Source: Streptomyces pilosus (lineage in GTDB: Bacteria; Actinomycetota; Actinomycetes; Streptomycetales; Streptomycetaceae). From it: a DNA stretch of 64,000 nucleotides. The stretch covers positions 248,001 through 312,000 of the forward strand of contig NZ_BMTU01000005.1 in assembly GCF_014649835.1 (NCBI RefSeq). Direction: 5' to 3'. Below the pieces are notes generated by a model that was given only the letters and a program-made list of their open reading frames with translations, did not search any database and was not told the DNA's origin. Both the position numbers and the translations under genes were made by a program. Of the stretch, positions 27,355-35,514 are shown in pieces; the first letter of the stretch is position 1, and every line of letters starts with the position of its first letter.

Positions 27355-27365
27355 CGAAACTTTCG
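27355..27365. promoter_or_regulatory. LacI-type operator CGAAACTTTCG
   Basis: A perfect 11-bp palindrome (CGAAA-C-TTTCG, extended by T and A on the sides) lies 37 bp past the LacI gene stop. This is the sequence I recall from xylanase gene promoters of Streptomyces. No glycoside hydrolase gene lies downstream here; the next gene is the LCP gene 70 bp away. Confidence 0.6.
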
Positions 27366-27402
27366 AAGCGGTCCCCGCCCGACGCGGTGCCACCGCCCCC
27401 GC

Positions 27403-28455
27403 TCACGCTCCGCCCGGCGCCGCCGTGCTGCTCCGCACCACCAGGCTGGTCGCCAGCTCCACCCGGGTCGCCGTCGCGGAGTCCTCCCCCTTGCCGAGGT
27501 CGAGGACCAGCTTGGCCGCCGCCTCCGCCATCTCCGTCAGCGGCTGCCGCACGGTCGTCAGCGGCGGCCCCACCCAGCGGGCCACCGGCAGGTCGTCGAA
27601 CCCGACCACGCTGAGATCCTCCGGAATCCGCAGCCCCAGCTCGCGCGCGGCCTCGTACAGACCCAGCGCCTGGAGGTCGTTGCCGGTGAAGATCGCGGTG
27701 GGCCGGTCCTCGCGGCGCAGCAGGGCGAGGCCCTGCCGGTAACCGGCGTCGTGGTGGAAGTCCCCCGCGACGATCAGCCCCGGGTCGACCGGGAGCCCCG
27801 CCGTCTCCAGCGCGGCCCGGTAACCGTCCACGCGGGCGCGGCTGCACATCATCCGCGAGGGGCCGCTGATCGCACCGATCCTGGTGTGCCCCAGCTCGAC
27901 GAGGTGCCGGGTCGCCGCGAGCCCGCCCTGCCAGTTGGTGGCGCCGATGGAGGGCACGTCGGTGCCGGGGTCGCCGGCCGGGTCCATCACCACGAACGGA
28001 ATGGAACGGCTGGTCAACAGGGCCCGCCCCGACTCGTCGAGGCCGGACAGCACCAGGATCACGCCGTGCGGGCGGCGGGCGGCCACCTGGTCGGCCCAGG
28101 ACCGGCCGGGCGTGAGCCGTCCCGCGCTCTCGGAGAGCACCACGCTCAGCCCCGCGTCCCTGGCCACGTTCTCCACGCCCCGGATGACCTCCATCGCCCA
28201 GGCGCTCTCCAGTTCGTGGAAGACCAGGTCGATCAGCGGCGAGCGGGTCGCCTCGGCCCGCCGTCGCCGGTAACCGTGGGCGCGCAGCAGCCCCTCGACC
28301 CGGCTCCGGGTACCGGGAGCGACGTCCGCCCGCCCGTTGAGGACCTTCGAAACAGTCGGCGCGGAGACGCCGGCCTCACGCGCGATCTCGGCGAGCGTCG
28401 CGGTCTGGGCGCTACGCCCTTGCGTCCGGGTTTCTGCGGGCTGCGGGGAAGTCAT
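27403..28455 (-). CDS. LacI-family transcriptional regulator
   Basis: A 350-residue LacI/GalR regulator. The helix-turn-helix 'ATLAEIAREAGVSAPTVSKVLNG' and hinge are at the N-terminus; the sugar-binding domain follows ('DLVFHELESAWAMEVIRGVE', 'SRARVDGYRAALE', 'AIFTGNDLQALGLYEAAREL'). The group resembles regulators of xylan or cello-oligosaccharide use. Two short palindromes fitting this family flank the gene: one about 60 bp upstream of the start and one beyond its stop. No transporter or hydrolase gene is next to it, so the regulon is elsewhere. Confidence 0.9.
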   Translation of the reverse strand: MTSPQPAETRTQGRSAQTATLAEIAREAGVSAPTVSKVLNGRADVAPGTRSRVEGLLRAHGYRRRRAEATRSPLIDLVFHELESAWAMEVIRGVENVARDAGLSVVLSESAGRLTPGRSWADQVAARRPHGVILVLSGLDESGRALLTSRSIPFVVMDPAGDPGTDVPSIGATNWQGGLAATRHLVELGHTRIGAISGPSRMMCSRARVDGYRAALETAGLPVDPGLIVAGDFHHDAGYRQGLALLRREDRPTAIFTGNDLQALGLYEAARELGLRIPEDLSVVGFDDLPVARWVGPPLTTVRQPLTEMAEAAAKLVLDLGKGEDSATATRVELATSLVVRSSTAAPGGA

Positions 28456-28514
28456 GCGCGCGATCGTAACGCCGCGAACCCGTCTGACGAAGACCTCGCT
28501 CCACCATGCCCCGT

Positions 28515-28525
28515 CGAAATGTTCG
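28515..28525. promoter_or_regulatory. Near-palindromic operator upstream of the LacI gene
   Basis: CGAAATGTTCG differs from the CGAAACTTTCG type by two bases and lies 60 bp upstream of the LacI start codon, where autoregulation would act. Confidence 0.4.
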
Positions 28526-28602
28526 CTCCATCCGTCGCATCATTCGGCCAGGGCGCCACGGAGGAGCCTTTTCCGCACACCCCGTAGCCACCCTGCGCCT
28601 CA

Positions 28603-28632
28603 CTCCTGCCGGCGCCCGCGCGCCGGCAGGAG
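28603..28632 (-). terminator. Terminator of the tsaB-rimI-tsaD operon
   Basis: A 12-bp perfect stem (28603-28614 with 28621-28632, 6-base loop) lies 20 bases past the last gene of the operon. Confidence 0.8.
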
Positions 28633-28652
28633 CCGGAGGTCCGGGACGGCGC

Positions 28653-28916
28653 TCAGCCGGTCCCCAGCGACTCGAACCGCCACCGGTGCACCGGACGGGT
28701 GACCAGATCGCCGTCCGGGTCGGGGAGCTCGGGGAGATCGGCGTCGTAGGGGGCGTCCCACCAGGTGATGACCAGGACGCGGTCCTGGGGGGCGCGGAAG
28801 GACTCGTGGCGCAGGGGGCTCCGGGTGAGCTCCCTGACCCGCTCCTCGGTCCAGGCCACCAGGTCGGGTCCCCGGCCGGGGACCGCGCGGGCCTCCCACA
28901 TCAGCGCGACCGTCAT
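28653..28916 (-). CDS. Small conserved protein translationally coupled to tsaD
   Basis: An 87-residue protein, [14 protein letters not shown]..., of unknown function. Residues '[36 protein letters not shown]' are rich in Trp and Asp, without membrane segments. The ATG overlaps the tsaD stop by four bases (ATGA), so it is made with the t6A enzymes. The size and compact ferredoxin-like look (a beta strand, helix, then '[15 protein letters not shown]') recall small antibiotic-biosynthesis-monooxygenase-type domains, but this is only an impression. Confidence 0.75.
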   Translation of the reverse strand: MTVALMWEARAVPGRGPDLVAWTEERVRELTRSPLRHESFRAPQDRVLVITWWDAPYDADLPELPDPDGDLVTRPVHRWRFESLGTG

Positions 28917-30010
28917 GAGTACAGGTTCTCCCTGGCGGTCTCGTGCACGTGGTCGTGGGTGTGCGTGAGGCCCGGCACGTGGGGCTCGGTGACGGGGAGG
29001 GAGGAGTCGGCCGACAGGTCCCAGCCGGAGGCCGGACGGTCGCGGGCGACCATTTCCGCGCCCAGCGCGGCCACCATCGCGCCGTTGTCGGTGCACAGCT
29101 TGGGGCGGGGCACCCGCAGCCGGATGCCGGCCGCCTCGCAGCGTTCCTCGGCGAGGGCGCGCAGGCGGGAGTTGGCGGCCACGCCGCCGCCGATCATCAG
29201 GTGGTCGACGCCCTCGTCCTTGCAGGCCCGTACGGCCTTGCGGGTGAGGACGTCCACGACCGCCTCCTGGAAGGACGCCGACACGTCACGCACCGGCACC
29301 TCCTCGCCCGCCGCCCGCTTGGCCTCGATCCAGCGGGCCACGGCCGTCTTCAGGCCGGAGAACGAGAAGTCGTAGGCCGGGTCGCGGGGGCCGGTCAGTC
29401 CGCGCGGGAACGCGATCGCGGCCGGGTCGCCCTCGCGGGCGTACCGGTCGATGACGGGACCGCCCGGGAAGCCGAGGTTCAGTACCCGGGCGATCTTGTC
29501 GAAGGCCTCGCCGGCCGCGTCGTCGATGGTCGCGCCGAGGGGCCGGACGTCGGAGGTGATGTCGGTGGACAGCAGCAGCGAGGAGTGGCCGCCGGAGACC
29601 AGCAGGGCCATCGTCGGCTCGGGCAGCGCCCCGTGCTCCAGCTGGTCGACGCAGATGTGCGAGGCGAGGTGGTTGACCCCGTACAGGGGCTTGCCGAGGG
29701 CGTAGGCGTACGCCTTGGCCGCCGAGACGCCGACCAGGAGCGCGCCGGCGAGTCCGGGTCCGGCGGTGACGGCGATGCCGTCGAGGTCGCGGGCGCTGAC
29801 GCCCGCCTCCTTCAGCGCGCGCTCGATGGTGGGGACCATCGCCTCCAGGTGGGCGCGGGAGGCGACCTCCGGGACGACACCGCCGAAGCGGGCGTGCTCG
29901 TCGACGCTGGAGGCGACGGCGTCCGCCAGCAGGGTGGTGCCGCGCACGATGCCGACGCCGGTCTCGTCGCAGGAGGTCTCGATCCCCAGCACCAGGGGTT
30001 CGTCAGCCAT
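28913..30010 (-). CDS. tsaD: tRNA N6-threonylcarbamoyladenosine transferase TsaD
   Basis: A 365-residue ASKHA-fold protein that transfers the threonylcarbamoyl group to A37 of ANN-decoding tRNAs, working with TsaB and TsaE. '[16 protein letters not shown]', '[10 protein letters not shown]', the metal-binding 'NHLASHICV' and '[13 protein letters not shown]' are standard. It starts eight bases inside the end of rimI and ends overlapping a small gene by four bases, in a tightly packed operon tsaB-rimI-tsaD-small gene. Confidence 0.97.
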   Translation of the reverse strand: MADEPLVLGIETSCDETGVGIVRGTTLLADAVASSVDEHARFGGVVPEVASRAHLEAMVPTIERALKEAGVSARDLDGIAVTAGPGLAGALLVGVSAAKAYAYALGKPLYGVNHLASHICVDQLEHGALPEPTMALLVSGGHSSLLLSTDITSDVRPLGATIDDAAGEAFDKIARVLNLGFPGGPVIDRYAREGDPAAIAFPRGLTGPRDPAYDFSFSGLKTAVARWIEAKRAAGEEVPVRDVSASFQEAVVDVLTRKAVRACKDEGVDHLMIGGGVAANSRLRALAEERCEAAGIRLRVPRPKLCTDNGAMVAALGAEMVARDRPASGWDLSADSSLPVTEPHVPGLTHTHDHVHETARENLYS

Positions 30011-30563
30011 GGGTCTCGGTTCCTTGTACGCCGTTCCCGGTGTCGTCCGGGTTCACGGAGGTGGACGGGTCGGTCAGCCGCATCACCAGGGCGTCCACGT
30101 TGCCCGGCTGGTAGTAGCCGGGCCGGACGCCGATGATCTCGAAGCCGAAGCGCTCGTAGAGCTTCTGGGCGCGGACGTTGTCCACCCGGCACTCCAGCAT
30201 CACTTCGGTGCACTCGAAGGCGGTCGCCGCGTGCAGCAGCTCGGTCAGCAGCCGGGAGCCGAGGCCGGTGCCCCAGTGGTCCCGGGTGACGGCGATGGTC
30301 TGGACGTCGGCGCAGGAGGCGGGGCCGCCCTCGTCCGACTCGGCGCCGGAGGTGGTCAGACCCGCGTAGCCGACGATCCGGCCGTCCTCCTCGGCGACGA
30401 AGTAACGCCGGGTCGCCCCGGGGCCGCGCGCATGGGCCAGTTCGGACCAGAACATTCCGCGCGACCAGGCGTCCTCGGGGAACAGGTCCCGTTCCAGCTC
30501 CAGTACGGAGTCGATGTGCCACCAGCGCATCTCGCGCAGCACGGCCGTCTCGCATCCCGTCAC
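30003..30563 (-). CDS. rimI: Ribosomal protein bS18 N-alpha-acetyltransferase RimI
   Basis: A 186-residue GNAT acetyltransferase. The acetyl-CoA motif appears as '[16 protein letters not shown]' and the substrate-side '[31 protein letters not shown]' is the RimI signature. The GTG start overlaps the tsaB stop by four bases (GTGA), and its stop lies inside the tsaD start. Encoded between tsaB and tsaD, as in many bacteria. Confidence 0.93.
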   Translation of the reverse strand: MTGCETAVLREMRWWHIDSVLELERDLFPEDAWSRGMFWSELAHARGPGATRRYFVAEEDGRIVGYAGLTTSGAESDEGGPASCADVQTIAVTRDHWGTGLGSRLLTELLHAATAFECTEVMLECRVDNVRAQKLYERFGFEIIGVRPGYYQPGNVDALVMRLTDPSTSVNPDDTGNGVQGTETHG

Positions 30564-31213
30564 TTGGGGGTGACCACCTTGTAGTTCTTGGGGACCTGGG
30601 CATCGGGCCGGCGCAGGTACAGCGGCCGGGGCGCGGGCAGTTCCTCCCCCGCCGCGAGCCGCTCGGCGGCCAGCCGGGCCAGGGCGGCGGCGGACACGTG
30701 CTCGGGTTCGTGCGCCCGGGGGAAGGTGTCGGGGTACAGCAGCGCGCCCGCGCCGACCGCGGGCAGGCCCGCGACCTCTCCGGCGATGTCGGCGGGACGG
30801 TCCACGGCGGGCTCGGTGAGGCGGGTGCGGGAGTCGGCGTACCGGGCCCAGTAGACCTCCTTGCGGCGGGCGTCGGTCGCCACGACGAAGGGGCTCTCCA
30901 GGTCGGCCGCGTAGGCGAGGCCGTCCAGCGTGCACACACCGTGCACGGGGACGCCCAGCGCGAGTCCGAAGGTGTCCGCGGTCATCAGGCCGACCCGGAG
31001 CCCGGTGTAGGGGCCCGGTCCGATGCCGACGACGACGCCGGTGACGGCGTCCAGCCGCAGGCCGGCCTCGGCGAGGACCCGGTCGATCGCCGGGAGCAGC
31101 AGCTCGCCGTGGCGGCGGGCGTCCACCTGGCTGGACGAGGCGATGACGTCGTCGCCGTCGTGCAGCGCGACCGTGACGGCGGGGGTTGCGGTATCCAGAG
31201 CGAGCAAGAGCAC
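30560..31213 (-). CDS. tsaB: t6A synthesis protein TsaB
   Basis: A 217-residue partner of TsaD, an inactive ASKHA paralogue that stabilises the complex. 'LLALDTATPAVTVAL', 'GIGPGPYTGLRVGLMTADT' and 'YWARY' match the family. It is the first gene of the operon; TAGGCT ends six bases before the GTG with no Shine-Dalgarno, which suggests a leaderless message. Confidence 0.95.
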   Translation of the reverse strand: MLLLALDTATPAVTVALHDGDDVIASSSQVDARRHGELLLPAIDRVLAEAGLRLDAVTGVVVGIGPGPYTGLRVGLMTADTFGLALGVPVHGVCTLDGLAYAADLESPFVVATDARRKEVYWARYADSRTRLTEPAVDRPADIAGEVAGLPAVGAGALLYPDTFPRAHEPEHVSAAALARLAAERLAAGEELPAPRPLYLRRPDAQVPKNYKVVTPK

Positions 31214-31332
31214 GCAAACAGCCTACGGCTCCCGCGCCCCCGCCACGGCCGCACCGGCCGGACGGTCACGTACTGCTACGGTCGCGACGTCATGCGTACA
31301 TAACGGAGCGGAACGGGACAGAGGTGGCGGCG

Positions 31333-31881
31333 GTGTCAGGCAGCAGCTCGATGTTCGTGACGGGGCTGACCGCGGCGGCCCTCGCGACGGTCGGCTTCCT
31401 CGGCCACCAGGCCGCGGCGAACGTGCCGCCCGAGCTGCGCCACCCGGCCGCCGGGGCCGCGGGGGGCGTGCGCGAGGCGCTGCCGGACCGGGGCCATCCC
31501 GCGGCGCTGCCCGCCAGGTCCGGGGTCGGCGAGCGGGTCGTGTACGCGCTGAGGGCCGACCGGGTGTGGCTGGTGGAGGAGAGCGGCAAGGTGCGGCGCA
31601 CCTTCGGGGTCAGCCCCGGCACGGTGGACCCGGCGCCGGGCTCCTACCGGGTCACGTCCCGGTCCAAGGAGGTCACCGGGTCGGACGGGGTGCCGATCGA
31701 GCACGTCGTGCGCTTCACCGGCGTCGACGGCACGGCGATCGGGTTCAGCGCGGCGAAGGACGGTTCGGCTCCGGTGCTCGACCCGCGGGAGCGGACGGGC
31801 GGCATCCGCGAGACGCGCGCGGACGGCGCGGCCATGTGGGAGTTCGCGACGATCGGACAGACGGTCGTCGTCGTCCGGTGA
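31333..31881 (+). CDS. Secreted L,D-transpeptidase-like protein with lost active site
   Basis: A 182-residue protein with an N-terminal hydrophobic segment (MFVTGLTAAALATVGFLG) and a YkuD-like core: 'RVVYALRADRVWLVEESGKVRRTFGVSPGTVDPAPGSYRV', 'SDGVPIEHVVRF' and, where the catalytic HGCIR lies in L,D-transpeptidases, 'RTGGIRETR'. The Cys and His of the motif are Gly and Thr, so cross-link formation is not expected. It may bind peptidoglycan or be a modified relative. I start at GTG 31333, five bases after GAGGTGG; GTG 31324 is an alternative. It diverges from tsaB. Confidence 0.75.
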   Translation: MSGSSSMFVTGLTAAALATVGFLGHQAAANVPPELRHPAAGAAGGVREALPDRGHPAALPARSGVGERVVYALRADRVWLVEESGKVRRTFGVSPGTVDPAPGSYRVTSRSKEVTGSDGVPIEHVVRFTGVDGTAIGFSAAKDGSAPVLDPRERTGGIRETRADGAAMWEFATIGQTVVVVR

Positions 31882-31987
31882 GCCCGCCCGGCCGCGCGGC
31901 GCCGGCGAGGACACGGACCCCATCATGCGGCGTCCGCGCAGGTGGAACCGCGGTTCGGTTGCGCGTCGGCAGCGTGAGGGATGACAG

Positions 31988-32070
31988 CGGACCGCCGGCG
32001 CGACGCGGGGAATGCAGACGGACCGGCAGCGCGCCGCAGGGAATGCCGACGGACCGCCGGCGCGCCGCGG
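31988..32070. repeat. 31-bp imperfect tandem repeat
   Basis: Two full units (31988-32018, 32019-32049) beginning CGGACCG and ending GGGAATGC-CGA/AGA, and a partial third, between the L,D-transpeptidase-like gene and the small peptide gene. No coding role seen. Confidence 0.6.
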
Positions 32071-32101
32071 GCCCGGGGCTACGCGGCGCCGCGGCCAGGC
32101 G

Positions 32102-32275
32102 CTAGGCGGCGTCGCGGTGCTCCCGGACCGGCTCGGAGTGCCGGGGCTCGGGAGCACGGGGCGGGGTGGAGACCGCCGCCGCCGCGGCACAGGCGGCGAG
32201 CAGGTCACGCATGGACACCCCGGGAAGCGACTGCGGCTGGGCCGTGGACTCACGAGAGCTCTGGGTGGCCGGCAT
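32102..32275 (-). CDS. Small peptide gene (57 aa) behind a probable iron box
   Basis: ATG preceded by GGAGG with five-base spacing opens a 57-residue frame, MPATQSSREST..., containing 'SMRDLLAACAAAAAVSTPP' and an Arg/Glu/His-rich end, closing with TAG. I do not recognise a named family. The central Ala-rich segment could be an amphipathic helix; there is no signal peptide. A perfect GTTAGG-CACA-CCTAAC palindrome 33 bp upstream of the start resembles a DmdR1/IdeR operator, so iron repression is likely. Good ribosome-binding site and codon use support a real gene. Confidence 0.7.
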   Translation of the reverse strand: MPATQSSRESTAQPQSLPGVSMRDLLAACAAAAAVSTPPRAPEPRHSEPVREHRDAA

Positions 32276-32307
32276 GGACGCCTCCTGAGGGCCGGGGGCC
32301 GGACGTA

Positions 32308-32323
32308 GTTAGGCACACCTAAC
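32308..32323. promoter_or_regulatory. Probable iron box (DmdR1/IdeR-type operator)
   Basis: GTTAGG-CACA-CCTAAC is a perfect 6-4-6 inverted repeat. Its core TTAGGCACACCTAA matches 12 of 14 bases of the right part of the known actinobacterial iron-box consensus TTAGGTTAGGCTAACCTAA. Confidence 0.65.
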
Positions 32324-32447
32324 CACGCACTGGATACCATGTGACCACGCCGGAGACTCCGAACGCAACACTTTGCCGACACCATGTCGGAACGCCGCCG
32401 GAGCGCACCGGAGCGCGCCTCCCCGGCACGCACGGGAGCGCGAGCGC

Positions 32448-32978
32448 TCAGGCGGCCAGCACGCCCAGCCCGGCCCCCGCCCACCGTTCGCCCAGACCCG
32501 ACACGGTCACGTGCCGCACCTCGTCCGTGGTGTCCCCGACCGCCCGGTGGATGACGACGCGCAGCCGGTCGTCGGCCAGTTCCTCGACCTTGCCCTCGCC
32601 CCACTCCACGACGATCACCGACTCGGGCAGCGAGACGTCGAGGTCCAGGTCCTCCATCTCGTCCAGCCCGCCGGCCAGCCGGTACGCGTCGACGTGCACC
32701 AGCGGCGGCCCGTCCCCCAGCGACGGGTGCACCCGGGCGATCACGAACGTCGGGGAGGTGACCGCGCCCCGGACGCCGAGTCCCTCGCCGAGCCCGCGGG
32801 TGAGGGTCGTCTTGCCCGCGCCGAGCTCGCCCGAGAGCAGGACGAGGTCGCCGGCGCGCACCAGGCCGGCGAGCCTGCGGCCCAGTTCGCGCATTTGCTC
32901 GGGGGAGGTGACGGTCAGCTCGACGGAGTGCTCGGGCGTTCCCGGTTCAGCGGGGGTGTGCGGTGCTGCTGCTTCCAT
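32448..32978 (-). CDS. tsaE: tRNA t6A biosynthesis ATPase TsaE
   Basis: A 176-residue P-loop ATPase that drives turnover of the TsaD-TsaB complex. Walker A 'GELGAGKTTLTRGL', then 'SPTFVIARVHP', 'LVHVDAYRL' and 'VIVVEWGE' are typical. The ATG lies 32 bases inside the end of the upstream hydrolase gene, with GGTGGA six bases before it. Last gene of the nnr-alr-hydrolase-tsaE unit. Confidence 0.95.
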   Translation of the reverse strand: MEAAAPHTPAEPGTPEHSVELTVTSPEQMRELGRRLAGLVRAGDLVLLSGELGAGKTTLTRGLGEGLGVRGAVTSPTFVIARVHPSLGDGPPLVHVDAYRLAGGLDEMEDLDLDVSLPESVIVVEWGEGKVEELADDRLRVVIHRAVGDTTDEVRHVTVSGLGERWAGAGLGVLAA

Positions 32979-34176
32979 AACCGTCCACCGTAGTCCCCGC
33001 GGGCACCGCGCCCGCACGGACCAGCAGGTCGGCGAGGCGGTCGGTGACCACCTCCGGGTGTTCGAGGAGCACCAGGTGCCCGGCGTCCGGGACCAGCACC
33101 AGTTCCGCGTCGGGCAGCAGGCCGGCGATGGCCTCGCTGTGCTCGCTGGGCGTGACCAGGTCGTGGATCCCGGCCAGGACGAGCACCGGGAGCCCGGCGA
33201 AGTGGGCGAGGGCCTCGGTCTTGTCGTGGTCGTGGAACGCCGGGTAGTACTCGGCGACCACGTCGATGGGCGTGCCCTCGATCATCCGCTCGGCGAACCG
33301 GGCGACGGCCGGGTCCACGTCCCGTGAGGCGAACGAGTAGCGCTTGATGATGCCCGCGAACAGGTCCGCGGTGGCCCGGCGCCCCCTCTCCACCAGCTCG
33401 GCCCGCTGCCCCAGCGCGTTCAGCACGCCCGGCAGCACCCGCCGCACCGCGTTGACACCGGCCACCGGCAGCCCGAAGTTGACCTCGCCGAGCCGCCCCG
33501 ACGACGTGCCGACCAGGACGACCCCCGCGCAGCGCTCCCGGATCAGCTCCGGGTACTGGTCGGCGAGGGCCATCACCGTCATCCCGCCCATGGAGTGACC
33601 GGCGAGCACCACGGGTCCCTCGGGCGCCGCCGCGTCGATGACGGCCTTCAGGTCGCGCCCCAGCTGCTCGATGGTGACCGGCTCGCCCCGCTCGGCCTGC
33701 GCCGCGCCCCGCGCCGAGCGGCCGTGGCTGCGCTGGTCCCAGTAGACGGTCCGCACGACGCCCCTGAGCGCGGCCCGCTGGAAGTGCCAGGAGTCCTGGT
33801 TGAGGCAGTAGCCGTGGCTGAACACGACCGTGACGGGGGCCGGGGGCCGGCGCCCGAACAGCCGGCGCCGCCGGGCGGGCGTGACGTCCGGGTCGGGGTC
33901 GACGTCGTCCACCTCGTAGTACAGCTCGGTGCCGTCGTCGGCGTACGCCCTGCCCGGGGTGCCGCGCAGCGCGCCGTACGGTCCGGCGGAGTCGAGGGCG
34001 AGCCTGGCCTTCTTCCGCATGCCCCGGCCGACCGTCATCCGTTCTATGGCGACGCCCGCGGCGGCCCCGGTGGCGAGCACGCCCAGCGCGACGCCCGCGA
34101 CACCGGTGGCCCGGCGCCAGCCCCCGCGGGAGACCTCGGCCGCGGCGGCCGCCGCCTCCGCGATGCCCTCGCTCAC
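32947..34176 (-). CDS. Alpha/beta-hydrolase, membrane-anchored
   Basis: A 409-residue alpha/beta-fold hydrolase with an N-terminal hydrophobic segment (about residues 24-45). The nucleophile elbow is 'LAGHSMGGMTVM', the oxyanion-hole region 'VVFSHGYCLNQDSW', and the late 'PDAGHLVLLEHPE' supplies the catalytic His. Substrate unknown. The GTG overlaps the alr stop by four bases (GTGA), a coupling conserved in actinomycetes; the gene then overlaps tsaE. Confidence 0.9.
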   Translation of the reverse strand: MSEGIAEAAAAAAEVSRGGWRRATGVAGVALGVLATGAAAGVAIERMTVGRGMRKKARLALDSAGPYGALRGTPGRAYADDGTELYYEVDDVDPDPDVTPARRRRLFGRRPPAPVTVVFSHGYCLNQDSWHFQRAALRGVVRTVYWDQRSHGRSARGAAQAERGEPVTIEQLGRDLKAVIDAAAPEGPVVLAGHSMGGMTVMALADQYPELIRERCAGVVLVGTSSGRLGEVNFGLPVAGVNAVRRVLPGVLNALGQRAELVERGRRATADLFAGIIKRYSFASRDVDPAVARFAERMIEGTPIDVVAEYYPAFHDHDKTEALAHFAGLPVLVLAGIHDLVTPSEHSEAIAGLLPDAELVLVPDAGHLVLLEHPEVVTDRLADLLVRAGAVPAGTTVDGYGSSSTAHPR

Positions 34177-35369
34177 CTGCCGCTCCCCTCCTCCGGGTCG
34201 TTCCCCTCGTTCACATGGACGCGCGGGACGCGGTGTCCGATCCGGGTGACGATCTCGTACGCGATGGTCCCGGCCGCCTGTGCCCAGTCCTCGGCGGTGG
34301 GCTCACCGCGGTCGCCCGGGCCGAAGAGGACGGCCTCGGCGCCCGGCCCCGGGTCGTCCCCGCCCAGGTCGAGGACGAACTGGTCCATCGCCACCCGCCC
34401 CGCGACCGTGCGCCACTTGCCCTCGACCAGCACCGGCCCGGCGGAGGAGGCGTGCCGCGGGATGCCGTCCGCGTAGCCCAGCGGCACCAGGCCGAGGGTG
34501 GTCGCGCCGGGGGTGACGTAGTGGTGGCCGTAGCTGACGCCGTGACCGCCGGGGACGTGCTTCACCAGGGCCAGCGAGGCGGACAGGGTCATCACCGGGC
34601 GCAGGCCGAAGTCGGCGGGGGTGCCGATCTCGGGGCTGGGCGAGACGCCGTACATCGCGATGCCGGGGCGGACGAGGTCGAAGTGGCTCTCGGGGAGGGT
34701 GAGCGTGGCCGGCGAGTTGGCGATGTGCCGCACCTCGGGGTCGGCGCCCTGCCCCTCCGCGTACGCCACCATCTCCCGGAAGCGGGAGAGCTGGGCGGCG
34801 ATGGAGGGGTGCCCGGGCTCGTCGGCACAGGCGAAGTGGGACCACAGGCCGGTGATCCGCAGCAGCCCCTCGGCCTCGGCGCGCAGCGCGCCCGCGACCA
34901 GTCCGGCCCAGTCCTCGGGCTGGCAGCCGCCGCGTCCGAGACCGGTGTCGGCCTTGAGCTGCACCCGCGCGGGCCGTCCGGCGAGACGGGCGGCCCGGGT
35001 GACCTCCTCCAGCGCCCACGTCCCGCTCAGGGAGACATCGACGTCGGCCTCGATCGCCTCCCGCCAGGGCCCGCCGGGCGTCCACAGCCAGCACATGACC
35101 CGTACGTGGTCCGGCACCCCGGCACCGGGCGCGCGCAGCGCGAGCGCCTCCTGCGGGGTGGCGGTGCCCAGCCAGGTCGCGCCGGCCCCGACGGCGGCCC
35201 GGGCGCAGGCGGCCGCGCCGTGCCCGTAGGCGTCCGCCTTGACAACGGCCATGAGGGCGGCGCCGGGCGCGCGCTCGCGCAGGGTCCGCACGTTGGCCCG
35301 CAGGGCGGCGAGGTCGATCTCGGCGCGGGCCCGCAGCTCCGCGCCGGACGGGGCGACTGTCTCTTTCAT
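34173..35369 (-). CDS. alr: Alanine racemase
   Basis: A 398-residue PLP fold-type III racemase making D-alanine for peptidoglycan. Lys44 in 'AVVKADAYGHGA' binds PLP and 'SYGHHYVT' carries the downstream active-site Tyr region. ATG 35369 gives the usual N-terminus; an upstream in-frame start is less likely. It is followed by the hydrolase with a four-base overlap and lies 145 bp below nnr. Confidence 0.96.
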   Translation of the reverse strand: MKETVAPSGAELRARAEIDLAALRANVRTLRERAPGAALMAVVKADAYGHGAAACARAAVGAGATWLGTATPQEALALRAPGAGVPDHVRVMCWLWTPGGPWREAIEADVDVSLSGTWALEEVTRAARLAGRPARVQLKADTGLGRGGCQPEDWAGLVAGALRAEAEGLLRITGLWSHFACADEPGHPSIAAQLSRFREMVAYAEGQGADPEVRHIANSPATLTLPESHFDLVRPGIAMYGVSPSPEIGTPADFGLRPVMTLSASLALVKHVPGGHGVSYGHHYVTPGATTLGLVPLGYADGIPRHASSAGPVLVEGKWRTVAGRVAMDQFVLDLGGDDPGPGAEAVLFGPGDRGEPTAEDWAQAAGTIAYEIVTRIGHRVPRVHVNEGNDPEEGSGR

Positions 35370-35514
35370 CCCGCACAGTCTCTCAGAGCACCGCGGCCGG
35401 CCCGCCGGGCGCCGGGGGCGAGGCACGCCCGCGGCCGGGGTGCGGCGCGCGTGAAGGTTCTCCGCCCCTTACCCGCCCCTTACCCGCGCCGCCCGCGCCC
35501 CGCGCACGACCCGC

